A stretch of DNA of 64,000 bases from Alphaproteobacteria bacterium BRH_c36 (GTDB taxonomy: Bacteria; Pseudomonadota; Alphaproteobacteria; Rhizobiales; Hyphomicrobiaceae): NCBI GenBank assembly GCA_001516065.1, contig LOEV01000123.1:1-64000 (forward strand). Direction: 5' to 3'. A program made the translations under genes and the position numbers. The notes below the pieces were generated by a model. That model saw nothing but the letters and a program-made list of their open reading frames with translations. It ran no database searches and was not told the DNA's origin. Shown here in pieces: positions 48,901 to 58,312 of the stretch (position 1 is the stretch's first letter; every line of letters starts with the position of its first letter).

Positions 48901-49203
48901 TTAGATTTGCATTCGGCTGATCTCGAGATAGGCCTGGACGACCTTGTCTCGGATGGCTATCGCGGCTTGCAGTTTCTGCTCGGCATCCATGACCGTGCTG
49001 ACGACTTCAAGCTGCGATGCCTCTCCCTTGACTCCACTGATCGAGACGGCCTCCGCCTGACGCAGACGACCGGCAACGTCCATCACCGCACCCGTCAATG
49101 CGGCCTCGAAGTCGCCTGCGGCCGAATGATCCATTCGTGCGGTCGCCGCCGGTCCCGACCCGATCGTCTGCAACGCGTTGACTTGACCTATGTTATCGAT
49201 CAT
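48901..49203 (-). CDS. fliE: Flagellar hook-basal body protein FliE
   Basis: C-terminus AEQKLQAAIAIRDKVVQAYLEISRMQI. Confidence 0.92.
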   Translation of the reverse strand: MIDNIGQVNALQTIGSGPAATARMDHSAAGDFEAALTGAVMDVAGRLRQAEAVSISGVKGEASQLEVVSTVMDAEQKLQAAIAIRDKVVQAYLEISRMQI

Positions 49204-49622
49204 CGGCTTGTCCTCAGCAGGTCGATCGTTGCGGAGATCATTTCGCGGGCCTGGCGCACCAATTGCAGATTCGCCTCATAGGAACGCGTCGCCTCGCGCA
49301 TGTCGGCCACTTCCGAAATCATGTTGACGTTGGGAAAGCGGACATAGCCTTCGGCGTTGGCGGCGGGATGGCCTGGCTCATGCACCAGCCGGAAGGGCGC
49401 GCTGTCCCTGGCGATTTCAGAAACGCGCACGCGTGCCGAGCCCTGCCGATCGTCTATCATCTGCGCGAAGCTCACGACCTTGCGGGCGTAGGGCTCACCG
49501 CCGGCCACTTGTGCGGTGGACTGAGAGTTTGCAAGGTTTTCGGACACCACTCGCAGTCGAACAGACTGTGCATGAAGTCCCGATGCCGCAATCGAGGCAG
49601 CCATGCTCAGTGCGTCAGCCAT
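49200..49622 (-). CDS. flgC: Flagellar rod protein FlgC
   Basis: AASIAASGLHAQSVRLRVVSENLANSQSTAQ; GYVRFPNVNMISEVADMREATRSYEANLQ. Confidence 0.94.
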   Translation of the reverse strand: MADALSMAASIAASGLHAQSVRLRVVSENLANSQSTAQVAGGEPYARKVVSFAQMIDDRQGSARVRVSEIARDSAPFRLVHEPGHPAANAEGYVRFPNVNMISEVADMREATRSYEANLQLVRQAREMISATIDLLRTSR

Positions 49623-49626
49623 CTGC

Positions 49627-50007
49627 CTAACCCCTTACCGCTGAAGCCAGCATCTGGTGGAACGACCTCACGATCGACACCGCAAGCGTGTGATTGCCTT
49701 GAATCTGACCGGCCCGAATCAGTTCGCGCTCGAGGCTCACCGTGTTTCCCGAGTGCTTGACCTCGCCCCCGGACCGATCGCTGGTCTGCACCGGAAAGCG
49801 CTGGCCAGCATCGGTCGACTGGTGAGCGGGCGAAGTCACCGTCAATTCGATCTGCGAGCCATCGAGGTAGGAAGAGAACGGAGCAACGTCCCTGGCGCGG
49901 TAACCGGGAGTATCCGCGTTCGCAATGTTGCTTGCGATCGCTGACTGCCGAGCAGACAGCCACTCCATTCGCTGCGTGGAAATTGCGAATATCGCCAGAT
50001 CAGACAA
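49627..50007 (-). CDS. flgB: Flagellar rod protein FlgB
   Basis: LSARQSAIASNIANADTPGYRARDVAPFSSYL. Confidence 0.92.
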   Translation of the reverse strand: MSDLAIFAISTQRMEWLSARQSAIASNIANADTPGYRARDVAPFSSYLDGSQIELTVTSPAHQSTDAGQRFPVQTSDRSGGEVKHSGNTVSLERELIRAGQIQGNHTLAVSIVRSFHQMLASAVRG

Positions 50008-50159
50008 GGCAGCTTCCTTTTCAACTGTGCTGATGTTCGGTCAGCTTAAGAATTTCCGCTTGCCCCAACCTGACCAACCTGAACGAATGCCCAACGGACT
50101 ATTTAATATTAATTAAATGCCCATTTTTTCCAACCACAAACCCAATTCATGCGAAAGGA

Positions 50160-50615
50160 TTATTCGCCGCCATTCCGGGCCGGTTGCAGACGTGTCCGCT
50201 GCAATGATTCGCGAAACCTTGATTCGAAGTACTCTAAATCGTTTTGCCAGTCGGTTGGGCAATCGATGAAATCAATCCCGATGGCGCCATAGGCGTCGCT
50301 GAGAAGCATCCGGAAATAAAGCTCCAGGGGAAACGATCTTAACCTGAAATTGAACTGTATTTCCGGTGTCTTTCCCCAGGCAACGTGGACATCGCCGGAA
50401 TCCAGGATTTCGATATTCCCCGGCTTAAAGAACTGCTCGACCGCAGATTCTACCAGCGACTTGAGGCTATCGTTGCGCTCCAGACGGCTGAATGCGATGA
50501 GATCGACGACGTCAAATCCGCGCAATTCGCTCAGCAGCGGCAGAAGCTGGTGGGCCAGCATTGCTTCGCACTCTCCAACTGCTACCCAGCCCTGCTTTCG
50601 CATCGTTTGCTTCAC
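50160..50615 (-). CDS. Uncharacterised protein encoded directly downstream of flhB
   Basis: 151-aa ORF, 2-bp gap to flhB stop, same strand; no recognised domain. Confidence 0.7.
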   Translation of the reverse strand: MKQTMRKQGWVAVGECEAMLAHQLLPLLSELRGFDVVDLIAFSRLERNDSLKSLVESAVEQFFKPGNIEILDSGDVHVAWGKTPEIQFNFRLRSFPLELYFRMLLSDAYGAIGIDFIDCPTDWQNDLEYFESRFRESLQRTRLQPARNGGE

Positions 50616-50617
50616 CG

Positions 50618-51700
50618 TTACGGCTTCGTGGTCGCGGAGGGAGGCTGCTTCGACAATGTCAGGACGAGGCTGGCAATCGCACCGTAGAACTCGGAGGGAA
50701 TCAACTGGTCGATTTGAACAGCATCGTAGAGCGACCTTGCCAGTGCCTTGTCTTCGATGACGGGGATGCCTTCACGTTCCGCAATTTCCCGGATCTTTAG
50801 CGCAATCCGGTTCTTACCCTTCGCCAATACCGCGGGGGCTGGAGTCTCGCCCTTCACATAGCGCAGCGCGACCGCGTAATGGGTCGGGTTCGCAATGATC
50901 ATCGTCGCCCTCGGTACCGAGGAGATCATCCTTCTTCTGGCGAGGTCGCGAATCATCGAGCGCACCCGCGAGCGTACGATCGGATCGCCTTCGAGTTGCT
51001 TGTGCTCGTCCTTGACTTCCTCTTTCGACATGCGCAGGTCACGGCGCCACGAGAACTGCGTCCAGATGACATCTGCGGCGACGATCAAAAGAAATGCCAG
51101 CGTCACGCCGACCAGCATTCCGTTTGCAAGCTCGTGGAGGAGTTGTATCTGGCTGGCGGGCGATACCTGGAGCATGGCCACCACTTTGGCCTTGTAGACG
51201 CGAATGACGACTAACCCAACAATGCTCAGGATCGCGAACTTCGCCAGAGTCTTCAGGAACTCAACCAATCCCTTCGTCCCGAATATTCTGTTCCAGCCCT
51301 TGATGATGGAAAGTCTCGACAGATCCGGGGTAATTCGTTTGGCGATAATTCGCGGCTGGGCCTGAGAAGTCGAAGCAATCAGAGCGAAGGACATTAAGAC
51401 TGCGGCAACCGGGACAAAGATCCAAAGGCTCTGCATGGCCGTGAAGAGGAAAAGGTAGTGAGCATCCTCACCGCTCAGCAACCTCCACTGATCCGGCTGT
51501 TCAAGGAATTGACGCAATAACAGCAATATTTTCTTAATACCGAATTCCAGGAAGAATACCGAAATAAAATAAATCCCGAACATAGACACAAAGATGCCGA
51601 CCTCCTTGGAAATTGCAACATTGCCCTCTTCGAGAGCGTCGTGCAGTTTCTTGGGAGTGGCCTCTTCGGTTTTGCTGTCCTTATCGCCCGTATCACTCAT
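50618..51700 (-). CDS. flhB: Flagellar biosynthetic protein FlhB
   Basis: DKDSKTEEATPKKLHDALEEGNVAISKEV; autocleavage NPTH motif (MIIANPTHYAVALRY). Confidence 0.96.
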   Translation of the reverse strand: MSDTGDKDSKTEEATPKKLHDALEEGNVAISKEVGIFVSMFGIYFISVFFLEFGIKKILLLLRQFLEQPDQWRLLSGEDAHYLFLFTAMQSLWIFVPVAAVLMSFALIASTSQAQPRIIAKRITPDLSRLSIIKGWNRIFGTKGLVEFLKTLAKFAILSIVGLVVIRVYKAKVVAMLQVSPASQIQLLHELANGMLVGVTLAFLLIVAADVIWTQFSWRRDLRMSKEEVKDEHKQLEGDPIVRSRVRSMIRDLARRRMISSVPRATMIIANPTHYAVALRYVKGETPAPAVLAKGKNRIALKIREIAEREGIPVIEDKALARSLYDAVQIDQLIPSEFYGAIASLVLTLSKQPPSATTKP

Positions 51701-51930
51701 CCTGCGACACCAGACTTTCGCGGGCTTGGCGCGTCAGCTGCTTGCGACCCTTCGAAACGGAAATCATGTGGCCTAGAACCGCCAGCCATCGAGAACCCTC
51801 CTACTCCGGCAGCAACACTGGGCAACGGAAGCGTTATCGCGGGAGAGCCGGTCATATGTTCTTTGCGTTTCTAAATTCACAGCCGCTCGACCAACTGCAC
51901 CCAGTGCTGAGTCGACACGATCCAACCCCT

Positions 51931-52284
51931 TTAGCTCTCGGCTCTGTTGAGGCCGGCCACGCTCGTCAAGGAGACGCCAAAGCGGGATTGATCCTCGTCG
52001 AGGATCACGACTTCGCCATGCGCAACCACCTTGTTGTTGACGATGACATCGACTGGCTCGCCGACCTTGCGATCGAGTGGAATGACAGTTCCTCGCGAAA
52101 GCTTCATAAGTTTCGAGAGCGGCATTTTCACGCTCCCCAGCACGATTTCGACATCGACGGCGATACTCATGACGACGCTCATGCCGTCGGCGACTGCGCT
52201 TCGTGCACCGTTTCCGGCTTCGATACGCTCAGGTTCGCCGTTCTCACGATCCAGAGAGGTGTCCATATCGGGAGACGTTGACAT
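51931..52284 (-). CDS. fliN: Flagellar motor switch protein FliN
   Basis: VEIVLGSVKMPLSKLMKLSRGTVIPLDRKVGEPVDVIVNNKVVAHGEVVILDEDQSRFGVSLT. Confidence 0.95.
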   Translation of the reverse strand: MSTSPDMDTSLDRENGEPERIEAGNGARSAVADGMSVVMSIAVDVEIVLGSVKMPLSKLMKLSRGTVIPLDRKVGEPVDVIVNNKVVAHGEVVILDEDQSRFGVSLTSVAGLNRAES

Positions 52285-52359
52285 CGGTCTTGCGCTTTCC
52301 TCTGTTTCTTGCCGGAAGCCGGCTTGTTAAGTACACGGCTTGATGTGGACTAGTGATCC

Positions 52360-52506
52360 GGTTCTGACATTTGCTTCCCCGTGCTGCGACGTTCGGAGCA
52401 CATGTCAGAACCATAAGAAACACTAGCAACACTATGATTCTAGTGTAGTTTTTCCACCTGACGTTTGGTTTTAGTCCAGCCGCAAGCGGGTGCCAAACGT
52501 CAGGTG
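52360..52506. repeat. Pair of intergenic hairpin elements (B, G) between motA and fliN
   Basis: GGTTCTGACATTTGCT/AGCACATGTCAGAACC and CACCTGACGTTTGG/CCAAACGTCAGGTG, with CTAGTG/ATTCTAGTG/CTAG boundaries; stem B nearly identical to element A 24 kb away. Confidence 0.85.
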
Positions 52507-52513
52507 CGCTAAA

Positions 52514-53392
52514 CTAGGCGGCGATCTTCTCCTCACTCTTGCCGCCATTGGCGGTTTCCGCCTCGAGCTCGTCGATCGAGGGTCGTTCGCCGAAGTTGAT
52601 CGTCTTTCGACCATATTCGATGGCAATTTGCGGCACCGCGCCATTCATGAATGCGAGTAGCGTCTGTTTGACCACGACGTACTGGCGCATATTTTTTTCC
52701 CTCACGATTTTTATCTGCGTCGCGATCGGAGCGAAGATGCAGTAGGAGAAGAATATCCCGGCGAAAGTGCCGACCAATGCCGCTCCAATCAGTTTGCCAA
52801 GAACCTGCGGCGGCTGGTCGAGCGAGCCCATCGTCTTGATGACGCCCAGGACGGCAGCAACGATTCCGATTGCCGGAAGCCCTTCGGCAACCGAGCTTAG
52901 GGCCGAATAGGCCTTGAGCTTGTCGGCGCGCGAGGTCTCGATTTCCTCGTCCATGAGCGCCTCAATTTCGTGGGGCCTGGCGCTGCCCATGATGATAAGG
53001 CGGAAGTAGTCACAAATGAATGTGCGCAATTCGGGGTTCTTCTGGAGCTTTGGAAACGCCTGGAAAATCGGAGATTCGTCGGGATTTTCGACATGACCTT
53101 CGACCTCGCTGCGAGACTTGCTTCTGAACTCACGCATCAGAAGGAACAGACAGCCGAGTATCGAGAGGTAGTCGGTCTTCTTTGGAACCTTGCCCGCAAA
53201 AGCCTCGATCACTGCCTTGCCGGTGTCGATGATGACCTTGACCGTGTTGGCCACCACAAACGTGCCGAACGACGCCCCAAGAATAATGACATATTCCCAT
53301 GGCTGCCAAATCACGAGCACCTTGCCGCCCATCGCCGCGAAGCCGCCAAGCACGCAGGCAAGCGTTATTACAAGGCCGATAACGATCGTCAC
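52514..53392 (-). CDS. motA: Flagellar motor stator protein MotA
   Basis: MTIVIGLVITLACVLGGFAAMGGKVLVIWQPWEYVIILGASFGTFVVAN; VAEGLPAIGIVAAVLGVIKTMGSLDQPP. Confidence 0.96.
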   Translation of the reverse strand: MTIVIGLVITLACVLGGFAAMGGKVLVIWQPWEYVIILGASFGTFVVANTVKVIIDTGKAVIEAFAGKVPKKTDYLSILGCLFLLMREFRSKSRSEVEGHVENPDESPIFQAFPKLQKNPELRTFICDYFRLIIMGSARPHEIEALMDEEIETSRADKLKAYSALSSVAEGLPAIGIVAAVLGVIKTMGSLDQPPQVLGKLIGAALVGTFAGIFFSYCIFAPIATQIKIVREKNMRQYVVVKQTLLAFMNGAVPQIAIEYGRKTINFGERPSIDELEAETANGGKSEEKIAA

Positions 53393-53610
53393 AGCTGTCT
53401 CCCATCCCTAGATTCGCGAGCATCAGAAGCTGATCCGCTTGCGTGAGGCTTGTTTCGCGGCAGCGCGAATCCGCTGAACGGGAAGCGCTACCCAGGCGCA
53501 GCCGCAAATAAGTCACCCCTGATCGGACTCGCATCGCCGCTGCCAGCAGACTCAAGGTTGGCGCAAGCCGACCGAGGCATAGAGAGGGCCGGCATCAGGG
53601 ATCATCTGCA

Positions 53611-54396
53611 ATGTTGACCACTATCGCGAGCTATCGCCTGCTGACCCAGGACGTTGAGCGCAACCTCTCCAACACACGGTCGACTCCGGCCGTGCAGCGG
53701 GAGTCCGACTACTATCTCGCCAACATCGAGAAAGTGAAATCGATCGACGACTTTCTGGGCGACAACCGCCTCTTTAATTATGCCATGGAGGCTTTCGGCC
53801 TGGAGGAGATGAGCTATGCCAAGGCTTTCATGAGAAAAGCCCTCGAAGGCGGCATCGATGAAACAAATTCTTTCGCGAACGGCCTTGCCGATGCCCGCTA
53901 TCGCGAATTCGTCGAGACTTTCAATTTTGCCCGATACGGTGAAACCGCGACGATCTTCGAACGGGCGCGCTCAGGCACCGTCGATCGATTTGTGAGACAG
54001 ACCTTCGAGATCGAAGCCGGAAACCAAAACCAGGGCGTCCGCCTGGCGTTGTACTTCCAGCGCAAGGCGCCGACTGTCAGCAGCGCCTTCGGCATCCTTG
54101 CCGACCGTGCGCTGCTCGAAGTTGCCCAGATCGCGCTCGGATTGCCCGGCAACATGTCGAACCTCGATATTGATCGACAGGCAAAAATCATCTCCGACCG
54201 GCTGGAAATCGCCGACCTCAAGGACCCTCGAAAACTTGAGAAGCTGATCGAAGGATTCACGGCCCGCTGGGATATTTCCAACCCTTCCAGCACGACAAGC
54301 ATCGCAGTGCCGAACGCGATTTTAAGCTCGCCCACGATTGCCGGCGTTGGCATCGACATCCTGGCAAGCCTGCAAAACCTCAAATACGGAGGATAG
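53611..54396 (+). CDS. DUF1217 domain flagellar-cluster protein
   Basis: SYRLLTQDVERNL...YYLANIEKVKSIDDFLGDNRLFNYAMEAFGLEEMSYAKAFMRKALEGG; upstream of flgF as in other rhizobia. Confidence 0.85.
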   Translation: MLTTIASYRLLTQDVERNLSNTRSTPAVQRESDYYLANIEKVKSIDDFLGDNRLFNYAMEAFGLEEMSYAKAFMRKALEGGIDETNSFANGLADARYREFVETFNFARYGETATIFERARSGTVDRFVRQTFEIEAGNQNQGVRLALYFQRKAPTVSSAFGILADRALLEVAQIALGLPGNMSNLDIDRQAKIISDRLEIADLKDPRKLEKLIEGFTARWDISNPSSTTSIAVPNAILSSPTIAGVGIDILASLQNLKYGG

Positions 54397-54402
54397 TTTT
54401 CC

Positions 54403-55128
54403 TTGGAGAGCGGGCTCTACGTCGCAGTCTCCGGCCAGCTGGCGGCCCAGCGCCGGCTGGATACGATTGCGCACAACATCGCCAACATAAACACTCCGGG
54501 GTTTCGCGCCGAAGAGGTGAGCTTCGCGAGCCTGATCTCCAACGCGGGCAAGGATCCGGTCGCCTTTTCGTCATCCGGCGAGTCGTTCATCTCGCGCAAA
54601 ACCGGACCGGTGATCCAGACCGGGAACCCACTCGACATCGCCGTTTCCGGGGATGCGTGGATGGCAATGGAAACGCCCTCCGGTCTCGCCTATACCCGCG
54701 ACGGCCGGTTGCAGGTCACCCAGGAAGGCCAGTTGCGTTCAATCAACGGCTATCCCGTTCTGGATGTCAGCGGTGCCCCAATTCAGGTCGGGCCGAAAGA
54801 CGGGCCCATCACCATCTCCGCAGACGGCATGGTCAGTCAGCAGGGCTTGCGCCTCGGCGCGGTGGGTCTGTTCACGCTCGACGAGCAGTCCAAGCTTGTG
54901 CGCTACGACAATTCGGCACTGTTGTCGGACATACCCGGCCAGCCCGTCGTAAACTTCAACAACGTCTCCGTTCAGCAGGGATTTCTTGAGAAGTCCAATG
55001 TCGATGCGATGATGGAGATGACGAAACTCATCACGCTGACCCGAAACTTCGAAGCCGTTTCTTCCGCGACCGATCAGTTCCAGGACTCGCTGAAAGAGGC
55101 TATCCGCAAGCTCGGCACGAATGGCTAA
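54403..55128 (+). CDS. flgF: Flagellar rod protein FlgF (TTG start)
   Basis: GLYVAVSGQLAAQRRLDTIAHNIANINTPGFRAEEVSFAS. Confidence 0.94.
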   Translation: MESGLYVAVSGQLAAQRRLDTIAHNIANINTPGFRAEEVSFASLISNAGKDPVAFSSSGESFISRKTGPVIQTGNPLDIAVSGDAWMAMETPSGLAYTRDGRLQVTQEGQLRSINGYPVLDVSGAPIQVGPKDGPITISADGMVSQQGLRLGAVGLFTLDEQSKLVRYDNSALLSDIPGQPVVNFNNVSVQQGFLEKSNVDAMMEMTKLITLTRNFEAVSSATDQFQDSLKEAIRKLGTNG

Positions 55129-56494
55129 TCAGAATAACTCGCCAACACGTGAAGCGCATTCGCAAAAAACCGCCTTGTCGCGACTTGCAGATGTGCTCAC
55201 CACGGCGCGCAACTCGAATATCAGCCAGTTGGGCGGCCGCGTGATCGAAATCGGGCGCAATCACTACCTAGTCGAAGGATTGGGGAATTCCGGCCGGCTC
55301 GGCGACATCATCACCGTGACAAGTGATAGTCGCCAGACGATGGGCGAGATCATCCGCCTCCAGACCGGGCGAGCCGTCGTGAAGCCATTCGAATCCACCG
55401 ACATGATAAAACTCGGCGATACTGCCTGGTTGACCGAGCGGCTCGATATTCGCCCGGCAATGTCCTGGAAAGGGCGCACCCTCAACGCAATGGCCAAACC
55501 GATCGACGGACTTTGCGAACTTGAGGAAGGATTGCGAGGCTACGAACGTGACTGCCCGCCGCCTCTGCCAATGACGCTTCAACGAATTTCAAAGCCCGTT
55601 AGGACCGGCGTCCGCGTCATCGACATGTTCACACCGCTGTGCTGCGGCCAGCGGATCGGGATCTTTGCCGGCTCCGGTGTCGGCAAATCCTCATTACTTT
55701 CCATGCTCGCCCGGGGGCAGAGCGTCGATTCCGTCGTTCTTGCCCTTGTCGGAGAACGCGGCCGAGAAGTGCGCGATTTCCTCGAGGATGTGCTTGGTAG
55801 CCAGAAGCAGCGGACCATCGCGGTCGTGGCCTCCAGCGCCGAGAGCGCGATGATGCGGCGCCTCGCCCCTCACACCGCCATGTGCATCGCTGAATACCTG
55901 CGCGACGAGGGTGAGGATGTTCTGCTCATCGTCGATTCGCTGACGAGATACGCCCATGCTTCACGCGAGTTCGGACTGGCCGCCGGAGAGCCGCCTGTAG
56001 CACGCGGCTTTCCGCCTTCCGTGTTCAGCGACTTGCCACGGCTGCTCGAACGTGCCGGTCCCGGGGAGGAAAACTCCGGTTCGATCACCGGTATCTTTTC
56101 CGTGCTCGTCGAAGGCGACGACCACAACGACCCGATCGCAGACACCATCCGCGGCATTCTGGACGGACACATCGTGCTGGAACGCGGAATTGCCGACCAG
56201 GGCCGCTATCCGGCGGTAAACCTGCTCGCTTCGATCTCGCGTCTCGCACACGTCAGCTGGACCCCATCGCAACGCGATCTCATCCAAAAGCTGAAGGCGC
56301 TGATTGCCAGGTTTGAGGAAAGCCGCGATTTGAGATCGGTGGGCGCCTATCAGCCGGGCGCCGATCCCGAACTCGACGATGCGGTAAGAATCGTCCCGAA
56401 ACTCTATGAAGCATTGACGCAGCGTGCGAGCGAGTTGGACACCCAGAATGCATTCGCCATCGTCGCAGCGCACCTTGGCGACAAGAAGATCTAG
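55121..56494 (+). CDS. fliI: Flagellum-specific ATPase FliI
   Basis: Walker A GIFAGSGVGKSSLLSMLAR; VLALVGERGREVRDFLED; LLIVDSLTRYAHASREFGLAAGEPP. Confidence 0.97.
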   Translation: MANQNNSPTREAHSQKTALSRLADVLTTARNSNISQLGGRVIEIGRNHYLVEGLGNSGRLGDIITVTSDSRQTMGEIIRLQTGRAVVKPFESTDMIKLGDTAWLTERLDIRPAMSWKGRTLNAMAKPIDGLCELEEGLRGYERDCPPPLPMTLQRISKPVRTGVRVIDMFTPLCCGQRIGIFAGSGVGKSSLLSMLARGQSVDSVVLALVGERGREVRDFLEDVLGSQKQRTIAVVASSAESAMMRRLAPHTAMCIAEYLRDEGEDVLLIVDSLTRYAHASREFGLAAGEPPVARGFPPSVFSDLPRLLERAGPGEENSGSITGIFSVLVEGDDHNDPIADTIRGILDGHIVLERGIADQGRYPAVNLLASISRLAHVSWTPSQRDLIQKLKALIARFEESRDLRSVGAYQPGADPELDDAVRIVPKLYEALTQRASELDTQNAFAIVAAHLGDKKI

Positions 56495-56594
56495 ATCAGT
56501 CGATCCCGCCTTCTGGGAAATACTCTCGCGGTCAGTAGTGCACGGCGCGAGCGGGCTAAAGCTTCTTGTGTTTCATCACATCATGGCGCCGCAG

Positions 56595-57329
56595 CTACGA
56601 AGCGTCGGTCCAGTACTCGACGCTTTCCATGAGAACGAAACGGCGGGACCATTCGACTGGTCGCATCTCAGCGTCGTAAGCAAGCCGGTCGCAGACCAGG
56701 ATCGACGAACTCATTTCGATCTCCAGCTGTGCTGCGCAGTCTTCGTCCGGGAAGGCCGGCCGCACCCGTTCAGTGCAACGCCTGATGTAGGCGCTATAGC
56801 CAAGGATGTCATTGTCTGAAATTTTCGTCCGACGCTTGTCATCGGCAGCCAAGCCGTCGAGGACATCCTCGGGAACCTGGAGTTCCTCGAGCAGCCGAAG
56901 AATCCCCTTGATGATCTTCTTGCGCCTGATGCGGATGACGCTATCGCCTTTGCGCAGTTCCAGGCGTGAAGCCACCTCTGGACGGGCAAGCTCAACCGTG
57001 CAGGACAAGTAGTTGTAGCCGTCCGGGGAGAAATGCTCCCCGTTGAGGTAGAAGTGATTGAGCCGCCGGCGCGAGGCTTGCCGCGGATCCGTCACGAACG
57101 TTCCGCGGCCCTGTCTGCGTGAGATCCAGCCTGCGGATTCCAACTCCTGCAGGGCCTTGCGCATGGTACCTATGCTGACGCCATAGGCTCGCGCCAGATC
57201 CGACTCGTTCGGTAGCGCCATTCCCGTCGACCACTTGTTCGACAGGATGTTTTCGTGCAGCAACTTTTTTATTTGTACATAGAGCGGGCCGGCATAGATC
57301 GACTTCCGCACCATCATCTCATCTACCAT
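56595..57329 (-). CDS. GntR-family transcriptional regulator with UTRA-like domain
   Basis: wHTH LPNESDLARAYGVSIGTMRKALQELESAGWISRRQGRGTFV; C-terminal effector-type domain. Confidence 0.9.
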   Translation of the reverse strand: MVDEMMVRKSIYAGPLYVQIKKLLHENILSNKWSTGMALPNESDLARAYGVSIGTMRKALQELESAGWISRRQGRGTFVTDPRQASRRRLNHFYLNGEHFSPDGYNYLSCTVELARPEVASRLELRKGDSVIRIRRKKIIKGILRLLEELQVPEDVLDGLAADDKRRTKISDNDILGYSAYIRRCTERVRPAFPDEDCAAQLEIEMSSSILVCDRLAYDAEMRPVEWSRRFVLMESVEYWTDAS

Positions 57330-57738
57330 TGCTCCCCCGATCAGATTGTATGAACTCGATCAGTACGGCGCCTTGCCGAGCCGACGAGTGCGCGACCGAA
57401 CCATGCTGTTTGTCTTGGATCTGCGTAACCGGACGCCACTTGAGCCGATGCGCACCGCCTGGCGCTGACTGAAATATTGGCGCAACGGGCCTGATTCGCA
57501 ATTGATCTTTTGCTACTTAAGGTAGAATTCTGTTCACTATTGGACCGTCCTGCATACTTTGCATTTCAGGAGGCGTCTCTTCTAAAACAGCATGGGATCA
57601 GCGGAAATAGCTATGTAATGGTCGAAGTCCAGACCATACAGCTCGGGGGGACCCGCATATTTGAGTCTCACATAAACACAACCTTAGGATTGCACCTCTA
57701 CCATCGCGCCTGGCGCAGCAGTCGCACTGCGCGTTCTG

Positions 57739-58224
57739 TTGAATCCGAGTACCCGGATGTCCGCTGTTTCCTTCGAGTCGATGCTTCGCAGACTGGCAAT
57801 GCAAGGTCGCGTCGATCTGCGGCCTCTGCGTGGGCCGGATATCAGTTCGATCAGTACGCAGCGGGTTGCCGGAGCGGATAATTCGCCACCCCCCTCGGCA
57901 ATGCCGCCAGCTGACAAAGACAGTTTTCTGAAAGTCTATCTATCGCACATCGATCCGGACTCGCTGCGGGATGACGTGAGCGAGACGCCGCAACACGACT
58001 TGCCGCTCCTGCTTGAAACTTCGCGAAAGACGCTCGCAGCGGTGGCAGCGGTCACGCCATCTGAACCCGGTCTACTGCTTCAGCTCCGTTCACAGTACGC
58101 ACGCAGGTTTCATCCCGACAGGCTGCCGCGCCATCTCTATCATATTGCGAACAGCAAGATGGCGGAGGTCAACGCGCACGTCGATGCCGCAATCGCAGCT
58201 CATGCCCGATGCATAAAAATCTAA
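57739..58224 (+). CDS. Hypothetical protein with J-domain-like HPDR segment
   Basis: C-terminal LRSQYARRFHPDRLPRHLYHIANSKMAEVNAHVDAAIAAH; start may be at 57757. Confidence 0.65.
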   Translation: MNPSTRMSAVSFESMLRRLAMQGRVDLRPLRGPDISSISTQRVAGADNSPPPSAMPPADKDSFLKVYLSHIDPDSLRDDVSETPQHDLPLLLETSRKTLAAVAAVTPSEPGLLLQLRSQYARRFHPDRLPRHLYHIANSKMAEVNAHVDAAIAAHARCIKI

Positions 58225-58312
58225 GCATCTCGCCGGCGAACGGTTAACCATCCCAATATCAGCAATTTTATCATTAACCCCGTGCGAAGGCCGGCGCGGC
58301 AAGCTGCTGTGT

